DNA from: Notamacropus eugenii
Lineage: Eukaryota; Chordata; Mammalia; Diprotodontia; Macropodidae
NCBI RefSeq assembly: GCF_028372415.1
Contig: NC_092875.1
Location: 33,250,817 to 33,314,816 of the forward strand
Direction of reading: 5' to 3'
Length of the DNA: 64,000 bases
Shown: piece by piece, positions 44,216-60,968 of the stretch
How the letters are laid out: the number at the start of each line of letters is the position of its first letter
Position numbering within the stretch: position 1 is the stretch's first letter
Notes under the pieces: generated by a model
The model's input: the letters and a program-made list of their open reading frames with translations, nothing else
Databases searched by the model: none
Told to the model about the DNA's origin: nothing
Program-made: the position numbers and the translations under genes

Positions 44216-44489
44216 AAGTTGTCAAGGTCTCTTGAAATAAAGGAGTATGAAATAGACTGTAATCTCCTCTAGGACAGGGCTGTTCCATTTGTGCCTTTGA
44301 AATGCTCAGCCCAGTGCCTGGTACATTGTAGACAGCTCGTTTCTCAGTGCTCAGTTCTAGGCTATTCTTGAGACTATAAACTACAGAGAAAGAGTCTACC
44401 TGCATTGGCGGGGGTTGGAAGGGAGTGTTCCTCATCTGTGACTTCCCAATGAGATTAGAAGTCTAGCCCAAAATTACTGTTATTATTAT

Positions 44490-44740
44490 TGACAACAAAA
44501 ATAACAGCTATCATTTATATAACAATTTAAATTTTACAAAGTGCTTTATAAATATTATCTCATTTAATCCTCACAACAACTCTGGGAAGGCAGTGCTATT
44601 ATTATTCCCATTTTACAGATGAGAAAACTGAAGCAGGCTGAAGTTGAGTGACTTAACCAGAGTGTCCGAGGCAGGGTTTGAACTCAGGTCCTTGTGACTT
44701 CAAGTCCAATGTTCTATCCTCTAGGTTACTTAGCTACCAT
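44490..44740 (+). repeat. MIR-type SINE
   Basis: 'tttacaaagtgctttataaa', 'ttttacagatgagaaaactg', 'ggcagggtttgaactcaggt' and 'caatgttctatcctctaggt' in order. A long, well-preserved copy. Confidence 0.78.
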
Positions 44741-45322
44741 TGTTATTACCCCAATTCCTTAAGCCTGCTACTGGAGTTGTCTTTGACAGATGACTATGTC
44801 CCTCACTCCTCCCCTCCCAAATCAAAACCTTTTGCACCTTCTTTCTAGTGCTTAACTGCTATTTTACACACATACATATTATATAAACACACACATACAT
44901 GTGTACCTGTGTACATATAACATATATACAGGTGTGTATATGCATGTCTATATGTGCGTGCACATACATACACATGTATGTCATGTATATGTGTGTATAG
45001 TGTTCCATCTCCCACCTCCACACCTTTGCACAGGTTGTTTCCCATGCTTGCATGCATCACCTCCACCTGTCAGAACCATTCGGTCCCTTCAAGGCTCAGT
45101 TTCAGTTCCTCCTCCATATGACTAGTACTCTACTTCCTGAAATTACTTCACTTTTGCTTGTCTGCAGACACATTGCTTCCTTTTATAGAATATCAGCTCC
45201 TTGAAAGCAGAGTCTGTTTCCTTTTTGACTCTATCCCCAGGGCCCAGCACAGTGTAGGAGGTAGAAGAGAAAGAGTAAGTGTGTAATCAATGTTCGGTGA
45301 ATTGAACTGAACTAATTAATTA

Positions 45323-48848
<3,526 letters not shown>

Positions 48849-49249
48849 CTATGATCAAAGAGGAAAACATGGACATTCAACTTGGTGTGGAGTCAGATTA
48901 TGGAACCTACCTCCTCTGGGAGTTCTCTGAACAAGGTTCTAGTATGCTTCCAATATCTTCTTAAATGGATTCTCTTCCCCACTCACCCACCCCATCCTCC
49001 CAAGGATAGAACCCTGGATGGGATGTCTGCAAAGTGGGGTTCTGGCACTAATTTTGTCTATACCTTTTCCTGTGCTCACAGGAAAATTATTTTACAACCA
49101 TAAGCCTCAGTTTCCTCCTCTGAAAAAGGGGGGTTAGAATTCAAGGGGACCTTAAGAAACTAACCTAAGATCTTCCAACAATAAAAACTCACTTTTTAAA
49201 GAGCACTTTACGGTATAGAAGTAATTTCACTTCAAGAGCCCTGGGAAGG

Positions 49250-49455
49250 AGATTGGTTGGTTGGTTGGTTAGTTGTTGTCCTTTTTTCTTGAATAGGACC
49301 AAAATGATATCACTATGTTGGGGTCAAAGTACAATGTGCCAGACTGTGGTTGGTCAGACCAGTGTGAGCTTAGAAGGCTTTACCACAGGTCAGGCACAAA
49401 TAGTCCACATGAACATTTGGAGTGGAGATAACTCAAAATTTACATATCTCTAAGG
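49250..49455 (-). mobile_element. RTE LINE 3' fragment
   Basis: The plus strand begins 'gattggttggttggttggtt' and contains 'acaggtcaggcacaaatagt' and 'cacatgaacatttggagtgg'. It aligns with the first 200 bp of the copies at 14418 and 32425. Confidence 0.8.
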
Positions 49456-49689
49456 AGGTAGATAGTGTAAGGGTTGACACTCCTATTTTAAAAATGAGGA
49501 AACTGAGACTCAGGGAAGTGAAACAATTTGATGATAGTCATTCAGAGAGTTCACTTTGATGCATCATTCATTTGGGAGGACACTGACATTCTGGAGGGCA
49601 TCCAGAGGAGATAGTGAAGTAAATTATGTGAAGAGGATTGAAAGACCTAGCGATGTTTAATCTGTAGGAAGGGAGGATTTAGAAGAGGT

Positions 49690-49870
49690 CATAGAACTAG
49701 AGCTGAAAGGCACCTGGTCATCTAGTCCAACCTCATCACTTTTCAGATGAAAAAACTGAGACTGATAAAAATGAAATGACTCACCCAAGGTCACCCATAG
49801 GTATCACAGAGGTGGGATTTGAACCCAGGCCCTATGCATCCAGAGCCAGCTCTGTTCCCATTGTATCATG
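49690..49870 (+). repeat. MIR-type SINE
   Basis: 'gtcatagaactagagctgaa' and 'aggcacctggtcatctagtc', then 'caaggtcacccataggtatc' and 'gatttgaacccaggccctat'. Complete core in plus orientation. Confidence 0.78.
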
Positions 49871-50642
49871 CTGTCTTTCCTACATTATAATTATCTTCAA
49901 ATATTTAAAGGGTTGTCCCACGTGAGAGCTCTCAGCCTAGTTCCTACTGGACCTAGTGCTAGGAACAGTGGGTGGAATGCAGAGTCACTTCTTAGCCATA
50001 GGCGCCATGGCAGGAATGGGTTCCTCCTCAATGGAGACGTTCAACAAAGATGCTTATAGGAGCTTAGATCTAGGACTGGAAGGGGCCTGAGAGGCCATCT
50101 AGTCAACTCCTTCATTTTACAAATGAGGAAACCGAGGCCCAGGGAAATGCAGAAACTCATATGTGGCCACACAGGGGAGAGATTCAAATCTAAATCCTTG
50201 GGCTCCAGAACCACCGCTTTGTTTTGGTTTTTTTTTCATTGCATTTCTCTGACTTGGGGATTAGATGGCTGCTGAGGTCCCTCCTGACTCTGAGGTTTTG
50301 TGTTTCTATGATTCTGTGAAAAGTCAAAGGTGGGATTCAAACCTAAGTCTCCTAGTCGCAATGTGAGGGCTGTCTCGCTAAGGGCACCATAGGCAGCAAG
50401 CAGGTTTAGAAGACTCTTTGCAAAGTTGTTAGGTCCGTGTTGGCCAGAGTGACAGCTAGGTTAATATAGTTCAATTGTCCCAGTCAAACCCTACGTATAG
50501 GAAACAGGGAGCTACCTTCGACTCAACCTTCCTCCCTTCTTCCCCATTTCTCCCAATTTCCCCAATAGGCTCATGTTTCTGGACAGAGAGGTAGGCCAGG
50601 TGGCCCAGCCTCTCTTTTTTGGAAAGGGTGAAGCTTGGTTCA

Positions 50643-50921
<279 letters not shown>

Positions 50922-51542
50922 TCAGCTTATGATTCCAGGCTCTGCTGTTGGCTACTTGTGACACTTGGCCAAATCATTTCACTTTCTGGCCTCAGTTTCC
51001 TCATTTGTAAAGTGAGTAGGTTGGACTAGTTGGCCGTTAAGATCCCTTTCAGTTCTAGTGTTAGGATCCTAGGATAAGTTAATCATCCAATGATCATACA
51101 TCTATTATGTGCCTAGGACGTGCCAGACTCTGTCCTCAGAGATGGAGATTTTCGTTGTTGTTCAGCAATTTTACAGTTCTATCCCTGTCTTCATGACCCC
51201 ATTTGGAGTTTTCCTGGCAAAGAAGCTGGAGTGGTTTGCTATTTCCTTTTCCAGCTCATTTGACAGATAAGGAAACTGAGGCAAATCAAGTTAAGTAACT
51301 TGTCCAGGATCCACCTCATAAGTGTTTGAGGCTGGATTTGAACTCAAGAAGATGAGTTTTCCTGATTCCAAGCACAGTGTTCTATCCACTGCACCATCTG
51401 GCTGCCTCAGGGAGATGGGGATACAAAGATTTAAAAAAAGAGAATAGTCGCTGTCCTCAAGGAGCATTCTGTTGGGGAAAACAACATATGCCACATGTAC
51501 ACAGATAAGTACATACAAAATAAATGTCAGTTAATTTTTTTC

Positions 51543-51812
51543 AGGCAGTTAGGTGCAATGGATAGAGCACTGGGTCTAGAGTCAGGAAGATCTGAGTTCA
51601 AATTCTGCCTCAGGCACTTACTAAGTGTATGACCTCAGGCAAGAGACTGAACCTTTGTTTGCCTCAGTTTCCTCATCTGTAAAATGGGAATCACAATAGC
51701 ACCTCCCTACCAGGATTATTGTGAGGATCAAATGAGGTGACAATTATAAAGTGTTTAACATGGTGACCTGCACATCATAAGTGTTATACAAACGTTAACT
51801 CATGAGTGATGA
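51543..51812 (+). repeat. tRNA-derived marsupial SINE, nearly full length
   Basis: 'ggcagttaggtgcaatggat', 'agagtcaggaagatctgagt', 'gcctcagtttcctcatctgt', and the tail 'gtgttatacaaacgttaact'. Confidence 0.82.
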
Positions 51813-54112
51813 TGAGGAGGAGGAGGAGGAAGTCACTAGTAGCTGGGAATGATCAGAAAAGGTCTCAGGTAGAAGGTGGTGTCTGTACTGAACTTTGAAG
51901 AAAACAGACTTATTTTGAAGGTCAGAGGAAGAATTGTTTTCCAGGTAGGAGGGAATCAACTGTACAAAAGCACAGGGAAAGAAATGGGGTGTCTCATGTT
52001 AGAAACGGATCAAAGGCTATAAAATGAAGGGAATAAGGCAGAACAGACCCCAAAGGGTTAGGACCTTCAGTGTGAGATAGGAACATTCCAGGCCCTCACA
52101 TTTAATTATTAGTACCTCCTGACATGTAATTTCTGAAAACATATTTGCACCTACTTATTTGTCTATAAATTGTGCCCATGCAGTAAGCAGGCGAGCTGTT
52201 ATTATCCCCAACAGGCAGATGATGAAACTGGGGCCAATAGAGGAGAAAAGATTTGCCACAGTGACCAGAATAGGAGCCCAGGTCTGCTTATTCCCAGTCC
52301 AGTTGAAAGGGGAAATTGAAAGGGAGGAAAGAGGGAGCAGAATGGTGAGGTGAGGTGAGGTTAGCTCCCTCTTTTCCTTTCCTTCATGTAGATTAGCTGT
52401 CAGTAGTCTGTGATGGAAGACAGAAACATCAAAGCTGTAACGTCTTTTAAGGAAGCCTTTCGCTCTGAGGGGCAGAGGGTGATGGAGGGATAGAGCTCTG
52501 TTCGGTAATGTCAGTAACAGAATCCAGGAAGATGAGGCCCCCTTACCCATAGATATCCACAATATTTCTCCTACGTCTCCTTTCTCCCCACTCCCACAAC
52601 CACCACTGGCATCAAGGCCCCATCACCTCATATTATGTCATTTGCCATATTATAACAGACTCCAAGGAGGGCTTACTAGCCTTACTACCCTTCAGTCTAT
52701 GGCCTTCCTGCTGTATCTCCCAGGAGACATGAAATCTCCTGCTTCCACACTTGGTCCCCCGCACCTGGAAAGTGTTCCCTCCATACCTCTGTCCTATCTT
52801 CTTTCAGAACTCAACTCAAGTACCACTTTCTGATAGGAGAGCCTTTGTCTTGGCTTCTCCCCTCTGTCCTCCACATCAGAAGCATCAAAATTATCTTCCA
52901 AAGTCCTAGGTCTGACCAAATCACCATTCTGCTCACAGACTTTCAGTTGCTCCCACTTGCCCCAAGGGTAAAATAAAAACTTGTAAGCTTGGCATTTGAG
53001 CGTCTCTGTAGTCTGGCTCTAACCTACCTCTGCAACCTTATTTCACATTAATCCTCTTCATGCCCTCAAAATTCCAACTGAATTAGATTGTCAACTCTTC
53101 TTGGAATTGTACCTGTTATCTTCCACCCCCACGCATTCTCAAGGCTGTTCCCACCACCACCCTGAAATTTCTTCCTTCCTTATCTCTGCCTTTTAGAATT
53201 CTTTTCTTCCTTCAAGGCTCTGCTCAGGTTTTACTTCCCCCAGAAAGCCTCCCCACCCCACCACCCCACTCCTTAGCTATCCTCACTCTTTCCCTCCTTA
53301 AATGCTCTAAGAGAACCATGCCTGGGTCTCTCCTTTGCTCCTTGAACTTCCCACTCTATGTTACTGCAGTGGGATATTAGAGACCAGTGTCCAGTGTTCA
53401 TCTTCTGAGCTCCAGTAGGACTTGGCCCCTCCCCAATTTTCAAAGGAGGCAAAAGAAGAGAAGATGAATGACTTCATAAAATGAAGAATGACAGATGTGA
53501 AAAGGAGACATTGCCCCATACGCTGCTGCCACTGCTGGTGACCAATAAGCAAACTGACAGGAGAGAGAATGAAGAGACTAAAGGAAAGAGACGGCAAACT
53601 GAACTCTGAAACAGATGCCAAATGGCCACCCCATGTGGTTAAGAAACAAACTGGTAGCAATCTGTACTTTGCTGCATGTTGACTAAAGCTTTTCTAAGAG
53701 AGCACAGACTGCACCCCCGATCCTTGTTTGTTTTGCTTTCTGTTTTCCCATTTGTTTTTTAACTTAAAGAAACTGGCTTCTCTAAATTGGCTTCCCAGCC
53801 ACCTCCACACCACACTGCTTGCAATTGGTCCATCATTCTTATCTCCCTCCCCCCCCAACTGGAACCTTGGACTTGTGATGCCAGGCTCTGATAGGGAAGC
53901 TTTAGTCTTATCTTACTTAGAACCTACAACCAGGCCTCCATACCACTCCAGGAGTCTCACAACATAATGTATACCACCCCACCTTCAGTTCTTCTTCATG
54001 AATTCCCTTCCCTTCCCTTCCCTTCCATTAGAATGGAAACTCCTGGAGGGAGGAAATATCTTACTTGCCTATATTTGTACTCCCAGCACATACATAGTAT
54101 GTGCTTAATAAA

Positions 54113-54115
54113 GTT

Positions 54116-54165
<50 letters not shown>

Positions 54166-54195
54166 ATGTCATGGTCACTCATTTTAATGATATTG

Positions 54196-54234
<39 letters not shown>
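54113..54234 (+). repeat. (TATC)n and (GT)n microsatellites
   Basis: About 13 TATC units at 54115-54165 are followed, 35 bp later, by about 17 GT units at 54200-54234. They sit at the 3' end of an L2 fragment. Confidence 0.92.
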
Positions 54235-54238
<4 letters not shown>

Positions 54239-56184
54239 TTGGGGGTTAAATAAAGCCAAGAGGGAGGAGGATGAATAGTGATGTGTATCAAAGATTTTAT
54301 GCTGAAATATTTTTGACAGAAAAAACAGAGAGAGGCCCTCATAATTGCTGAGGGCACCAACTGAGGGCTCAAGATGAACAAAAGAGATTTCACTGATTTA
54401 TACTTATATAACCTCCCAAAGCAGAAAACACACAAACCTGGATCCTTTTAGGCAAAAGAGCCCAAGCCAAGCAGCAAGCTAAAGACTGTCCATTTTCCCC
54501 TCCCTCCCCACCTGTCCCTTGGTTTCATCAAGAGGCATGTTTCAATGAGAAATTCAAACCCTACAGGTCCTGGTGGAGAGATGTTAACTATAGAGAAAGC
54601 CATTCCACTAGGGAGGAGCTGGGAACATCATCACTACCAGTTCTCCTGCTCACCTGCTTTTACCTTCTTCCCCCCATACTACCAGATGCATTCGTCCTCC
54701 TGCCAGATTATACTCATCTGTATTTACACTATGCCTCCCCAGTAGAAAACAAGCTCTTGAGGGTAAGGAAGGATTCACTTTTTAAATTTGTGTGCCCAGA
54801 GATTAGCTCACAGGACTCAGCACACAGCACACAGCTTAACTAATGTTGAATTACTGAATCAAACCAAAAAGAGGTAGGGGAAGGAGGAAACTTCATATCA
54901 TTTCACAGGATTAAAAACATTCTGCTACTGCGAGAGGCTTCTGGGATAATAGCCTCATCAATCTAGAGCTTGAAAGAACCTTATCATGTTACTATGAGAA
55001 ACTTACAACTCATCAATCTAGAACCTGAAGAAACTCCAGAAACCATCATCTAGTCTACCTCTCTCATTTTACAGATGAAGAAACTGAGTCACAAAGAGGT
55101 TCAGTCAACCAATGAACAAGCATTTAAGTGCGGACTCCTCTTCATTCAAGTGCCTTCTCTCTCAATTATTTCCCATTTATCCTGTATATAGCTTGCTTCC
55201 TATATATTTGTTTGCATGTTATCTCCCCCACTAGACTAAACTCCTTGAGAACAGGATTGTCTTTTGCATCTTTTTGTTTTCCCAGAACTTAGCAAGGAGC
55301 CTGGCATATAGTCGGTGCTTAATAAATGTTTATTGAATTATATTAAACCCCAGCTGCAGCCAGATGTCATACACAGAGATGTGAAAACCAGATGTTCATC
55401 TTACCCACACTAGAAAGCTACCAACAACCCAAAGGTATCTCAAAGTCAAGAACAGAAAAGCAGCTGGTGCAGACTAGAAAAGAAAGCCCGCCAAGTCTTA
55501 GTTAACATCATTCTCTGATGAAAACTGAGAGCTGTCTGGATGTGATCAGGACACAGGTTTGAGCCTTGAGTCTCTTGGGGCCAATGTGGAGGGCAGAGCC
55601 CCCCACTCCCATGCTTCTTGACCTTCCTGACCCCTCAGGAGTCCAAGTTAATTAACCGGACTGTTATTGTGCCCAGGGAGATACAACCAGCTCAGAGGTT
55701 GGCAGGTTCAATCAGCAGATCCAGCTCCCAGGCTGACACCATGGAGAAATAATTGTAGCAAATCCGTCATTCAGAAGTAGGGAGGCTAATTACAGTCTCT
55801 GCTAAACTCTTTTCCAACGGTCTTAACAGAGCTGAGTTAGCTGAGCTGGATATCACTTGCTTCAGGTTCTCCCAGGCTCATGCCAGGGGCGCCCAGGCTA
55901 AGTTAAGCCTTCCTGCTCTGACACTGAGCAGCCCAGCATCTCTTTCTCCCAACATATCCCCTGGAGAAATACTCCCACAAAGTAATTCAATTTGGTCATT
56001 CGCTGCCAGGGCCGTCAAATTCCCATCATGTCACCAAGCTGCCTTCAGGTGGGAAATGAGAGGAGAGATAACAGGACCAGCTACTTATTAACCCCGTCTA
56101 TAAGCTACAGACCCATCACTTCCTCCAGAGAAACTTAATGAGGGAGGCGGTGTGGCATAAGGGAAAGAGCCACGAGCTAGATGA

Positions 56185-56535
56185 GGGGCAAAAGAATTGG
56201 CTTGTATGGGTGGGGAGGGAGGAAGGAAGAGAAGTTGGAATTCAAAGTATTAGGAACGAATGTTGAGAATTGTTTTTGTATACAACTGGGAAATAAGAAA
56301 TACAGTAATGAGGTATAGAAATCTATCTTGCCCTACAAGAAAAGAGAGAAGATGGGGATAAGGGAAGGGAGGGGTGTGATAGAAGGGAGGGCATATTGAG
56401 GGAAGGGGTCATCAGAATGCAAGGCATTGTGGGGTGGGGGGAGGGGAGAGATGAGGAGAAAATTTGGAACTCAAAATTTTGTGGAAATGAATATTGAAAA
56501 CTAAAAATAAATAAATAAATATTAGAAAAAAAAAT
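56185..56535 (+). mobile_element. L1 3' UTR and tail, 5'-truncated
   Basis: 'gtatacaactgggaaataag', 'ctatcttgccctacaagaaa', 'agggaaggggtcatcagaat' and the A-rich end 'aaataaataaataaatatta' are typical of the marsupial L1 3' UTR. No coding part is kept. Confidence 0.7.
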
Positions 56536-56729
56536 TACTTCTAGCTACTGTTTGCAGTTACCTAATCATGTGAAAAGAGGCAAACCAAAAGACTTCTCTC
56601 CAAGCTTCAGTTTCCTTAGCTGTAAAATGCCAATATCACCTGCCCTGTCTACCTCACTGTGTTGTGAAGAAAGTCCTTTAGAAACCAACCAGCATCCTCT
56701 TATGTAAGTTACAAACACTGCTAACAATT

Positions 56730-56990
56730 ATGAGAGTTAGCACTTATATATCACCTTAAGGTTTGCAAAGCTTTACATACTATGTCTCATTTGATTCTCA
56801 AAACAACCCTGGTAGGGAGGTGCTATTGTTATCCTTATTTTACAGATGAGGAAACTGAGTCAGATCACATTGAAATGACTTGCTCAGGGTCACACAGTTA
56901 GGGAATGTCTGAGTCAGGATTTGAATTCGGATCTTCCTGAGTCCAAGTTCAGTGATCTAATTAGTATATCACTAAGTTGCCTCCAGGCAA
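56730..56990 (+). repeat. MIR-type SINE
   Basis: 'agcacttatatatcacctta', 'gcaaagctttacatactatg', 'ttttacagatgaggaaactg' and 'cagggtcacacagttaggga', ending 'atatcactaagttgcc'. A long, well-preserved copy. Confidence 0.8.
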
Positions 56991-57889
56991 GCTCCTGCTC
57001 TATTGATCATTTATTGGTTTTTAAAAAGTGTTTGGCAACCAGAGGAGAGTAGCCAGGATGGCAAAGGGTCTCCAGTGCATGGCATATGGGGCTGATATAA
57101 GGAAGATGGATGTTTAACCTAGAGAAAGAAGTCTCAGGAGACATACTAGCTGTCTTCAAGTAATTGAAGGACTGTCAGGGGGAAGAAGGATTCCATTTGT
57201 TCAGTTTGGTTCCAGAGGGCAGAACTAGAAACAGGATGTGGAAATTGCCAAGACACCAATTTAGAATTGATTTCAGGAACAACTTCCTTACAATTACAAG
57301 CAGTGGGAGTCAGCTCCTGCTGGTCTATGAGAGCAGATGGTTAAATTTTTAGTGTGAGCCCTTATATCTCAGAAAACACTTCAGATCAGGGCTTGATTTA
57401 TTGTGGTTTTGATTGTCTAAATATAAGAAAGTCATGGAGAAAATTTAATAATGCAGATTAAACTTCAAAGTAGGTCACACAGCTAGTAAGTGTCTGAGGC
57501 AGGATTTGAATTCAGGTCTTCTTGACTCCAGCTCCACTGTTCTATCCACTGTACTACCTAGAAACTTTCCATTCCATATAGTCTGGTGACTATGAGCATG
57601 GTGATATTTATTTAAACTGTTGTTGTTTTCACTGAATCGTGTCTGATTCTTTGTGATCCCATTTTGGGTTTTCTTTGCAAAGGACACTGAAGTGATTTGT
57701 TATTTCCTTCTCCAGCTCATTATACATATGAGGAAACTAAGGCAAATAGGGTTAAGTGACTTGCCCAGGGTCTAACATCTACTAAGTGTCTGAGTATTTG
57801 CATCTTCCTGACTCCAGGCCCGGTGCTGTAACCACTGTTATCATTTAGCTGTCCCTATTTTTAAAAAGTGTTCCTAAAAGTTCATGGCT

Positions 57890-57976
57890 ATGTGGAATAG
57901 TTCTCTGGAAGACAGAACATGAGGAGAATTTGGCTATACAAAAACAAAAAAAATAAATAAATATTTTAGGGGAAAA
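57890..57976 (+). mobile_element. Short retroposed insertion with perfect 14-bp target duplication
   Basis: An 87-bp segment ending in A-rich sequence ('aaaaaaataaataaatattt') is flanked by identical 'aaaagttcatggct' at 57876-57889 and 57977-57990. The A-rich end resembles the L1 tail at 56500, so it is probably a very short L1-mediated insertion. The source of its 5' half is unknown. Confidence 0.75.
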
Positions 57977-59080
57977 AAAAGTTCATGGCTCAATGTTATG
58001 TCCAGGTAGTTGTGAGCAACATTTCTATTTGTAAAGCTCTTCCAGTCCCTGTATAATTTAAGTGTTGAATTATTAAGGATATTTGAGTATTTGTCTTTGT
58101 TGTATATCTATCATCTCTTACTTTTGTGCTTTTCTGGTATAGAATTCTAGCCACCTGATCATGTCTTTCTACATGACCTTTTCATGCTTATTTTTTTTAG
58201 TCTGCTGGGATACAGGCACACTTACAACCATTTCATTGAATGATCATCATAGTTCAATAAATTCAGGCTTTTAAAAGAAAACCTTTTTGTAATTTCTGGC
58301 AGCAATGATCTGATCCTGATTCACTCTGATAAACCTTTCTATTTCTGTAAATAAATCTACCATTTGATGCTTTGCTGTCAATACAGCTCATTAGTATAAC
58401 ATGATGGAGTTAGTTGGCTGAGTTCACGAGGATGTTGCCCCCTGGAGGCCCTTTTGATTCCACTCGAGGGAAGGAATTGACTACTACCTTTCTTTGCATC
58501 CCCAGTGTATAACACAGTACAGCCTGGTACACAGTAGGTGCTTAATAAATATTTGTTGACTGATTGACATTTGACAAACCCAGTAGCATATACCTGCCAC
58601 TTTGTGAAGTGACGTCTGTTGCTGCATAAATATTTCTGCAAATTTTTACATTGCATATTGTATACTCCAAGCTCATGTATCAATGCTCTTCCTTCCTTTT
58701 GACCAGCAAGTGTTCATCTTTCTGTAGCTGCCTTGGGATTTTTTTCCACTAACATTTTAAGGGTTTGAGTCTGGATACCTTCTAAATTCATGGTCTATTT
58801 TACCATGCAGTAGGTATATGGTAAGACTGGTATGATGATACAGTGCAGGTTGCATCCCATCCACACCTTCTCATCCTGTGTACCTCTAGTTAGTGTCTTC
58901 CCATGTCCTGCCTTCCACTGAGGGCCCATCTAATATGCTGGGGATCTTCCTTTTCATCCTCTGACATCATGTGGGTGTCAATGTGGCACATGCAATGCCC
59001 ATTGATCATTTTTAACTTTTGCTATTTGACTAACCCACCTCCCTTTCTAGTTATACACTTATTCAATAATACCTTTTATA

Positions 59081-59299
59081 AGGGTAGCAGCAGATGGAGT
59101 GCAAATGTAGCCTCAGATACTTACTAGCTGTATAACCCTGAGCAACTCACTTAACCTTGTTTGCCTCAGTTCCTTCAACTGTAAAATAAGCTGGAGCAGG
59201 AATTGGCAAACCACTCCAGTACCTTTGCCAAGAAAACGCTAAATGGGGTCACGGAGAGTTGGACACAACTGAAAAAAAAATGACTAAAGAACAAAAAAT
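59081..59299 (+). repeat. tRNA-derived marsupial SINE
   Basis: 'gcctcagatacttactagct', 'ggagcaggaattggcaaacc', 'gggtcacggagagttggaca' and an A-rich end. Confidence 0.8.
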
Positions 59300-59464
59300 A
59301 TATTGTAGTTTAGTCATGTCCATGTGTTTCTCCATTGTCCTCTGGCTGGCCTGATGTTTTAATTCTTAGGAAACTGAGCATTCCATCATCCTGAATAGAT
59401 TCCATTATGAAGAATCAACATAAGCATATGTCCAAGAATCACAAGATGGGAAGGCATGGACTGA

Positions 59465-59520
59465 CGATGATGATGATGGTGATGATGATGATATGATGAT
59501 GGTGGCGGTGGTGGTGGTGA
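59465..59520 (+). repeat. (GAT)n / (GGT)n trinucleotide repeat
   Basis: About ten GAT units with one interruption are followed by GGT-type units. Intronic, with no frame of interest. Confidence 0.85.
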
Positions 59521-60088
59521 TAAGGATAAAAATGATCACAAGAGGAAGAAAGAGAGGGAGAAAAAGAGGAAGAAGACAGAAGAAGAACTAGCATTTATGT
59601 AGCACTTTGAGATTTGCAAAGTGCTTTACATATGGATCTATAGATAGCAATCTGTCTCCTAGCGGAGAATATCCAACTGGGTGAAGTCATAGATCCATTC
59701 AAATATAGAAACTGATCAACTAACTGATTCACAAACATAGATTCAGCACCAGTGCTGTACCCGGCACTGTGCTTAGTGCTAAGGCTAAACTAAACTAAAA
59801 CTAAACAGTTCCTGCCCTCCAGGTATTCCTTTTGAGTATAGGTCAGATTAGATCAAATGACTGCTGAGCTCCCTTCTAGCTCTCCTCAGCTGATTCCATG
59901 ATTCCGTGAGCTCACCTTCTATCAGAGGAAACAATATATTGAAATGGATACAAAATATACAAAAAGGAAATACACAATAAACACAAGGTATATGATGAAA
60001 AGGAAGAGAAACTTTAGTCCCTGTAGCTTCAGACCCCTGCTTACCCAGCACCACCTCGGAGTTCAGTGAGGTGGGAGGAGCAGCTTAC

Positions 60089-60168
60089 CTTGGCCTTGAT
60101 GATGGTGCATTGCAAGGAGCTGTTGCTCTGATCATAAAGAAGGCTGAACTCCAAAGCTCCCAGGGTAG
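60089..60168 (-). CDS. RPH3A: RPH3A exon: start of C2A ([13 protein letters not shown])
   Basis: This 80-bp exon begins with two bases completing a split Ala codon and encodes 26 residues, [13 protein letters not shown] through TIIKAK. It ends at the donor GTAAGC in phase 0. It forms the first beta strands of C2A. The acceptor follows a pyrimidine-rich run (cttcctcctcatcag). This is the most 5' RPH3A exon I can see; the next exon upstream, for the acidic linker, was not found before the window edge. Confidence 0.95.
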
Positions 60169-60656
60169 CTGATGAGGAGGAAGAGATAAGAATCAGAAAA
60201 GAAACAACCAACCCAGGGCAGAAGAAAAAGGAGCCAGACCCATCCAAGTACCAATTCCATTTTGACATTCTGGATCACAAACATAATCAAGTTAACACAT
60301 TGGCAAACAGCCTCCTTGGTCCTGTGGGGCTTAAGGAAGAAGGAAGGGGATCTGAAACATGTATATGAATGACATTTGTTTGGGTAAGGCTGTGAGGTTG
60401 GATAGAAACACAGGTCAAAGAGTGCTTGATCTGAAGAGTAATGTTCAGGGTCTGAATCTCAGTTCTGCTACTTAGTGCCTATATGACTTTGGACTTACCC
60501 TCTCTGGGCCTCCGTTTACTTATAAACTAGATGGCTGTAAGGTCTCTTCTACCTCTAAATCCCATGGCAGCTACTATAGCAATTCATCAATAAAAATCTA
60601 TAAAGCACCTGCTATGTGCCAAGCATTGTGCTAAGTGCTATACATATTTACCTTGG

Positions 60657-60968
60657 GGCAGCTAGGTGGTGCAGTGGATAGAGCACCAGTGCAGGAGTCA
60701 GGAGGACCTGACTCAAATCTCACCTCAGACACTTGACACTCACTAACTGTGTGACCTTGGGCAAGTCACTTAACCCCAATTGCCTCATCCTGGGTCATCT
60801 CCGGCCATTCTGATGAATATCTGGTCACGGGATTCCGATGGCTCTGGAGGAGAAGTGAGGCTGGTGACCTGCACAGCCCTCCCTCACTCAAAACAAAGTC
60901 AAGTGCAAGTCATGTCCTCATTTCTCTGATGGCATGGTCTTTGGCAACGAAGGACAAACACACACACA
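60657..60968 (+). repeat. Composite SINE: tRNA head plus RTE tail, full length
   Basis: 'ggcagctaggtggtgcagtg' (tRNA-like head), 'gggcaagtcacttaacccca', then 'catcctgggtcatctccggc', 'acagccctccctcactcaaa' and the end 'ggcaacgaaggacaaacaca'. Both modules are present in one unit, which shows how the two SINE types of this window relate. Confidence 0.85.

Noticed and set aside
60089-60168. DOC2A/DOC2B as the identity of the C2-domain gene
   Set aside because: The residue choices at [13 protein letters not shown], the MKRAGTTGSARG linker and the HVSSD end agree with rabphilin-3A, and synteny with OAS1 supports RPH3A.
60657-60730. tRNA-like head with A- and B-box-like words
   Set aside because: It is the head of a dispersed SINE that recurs at least eight times in the window with the same 3' body. 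No complete cloverleaf is evident.
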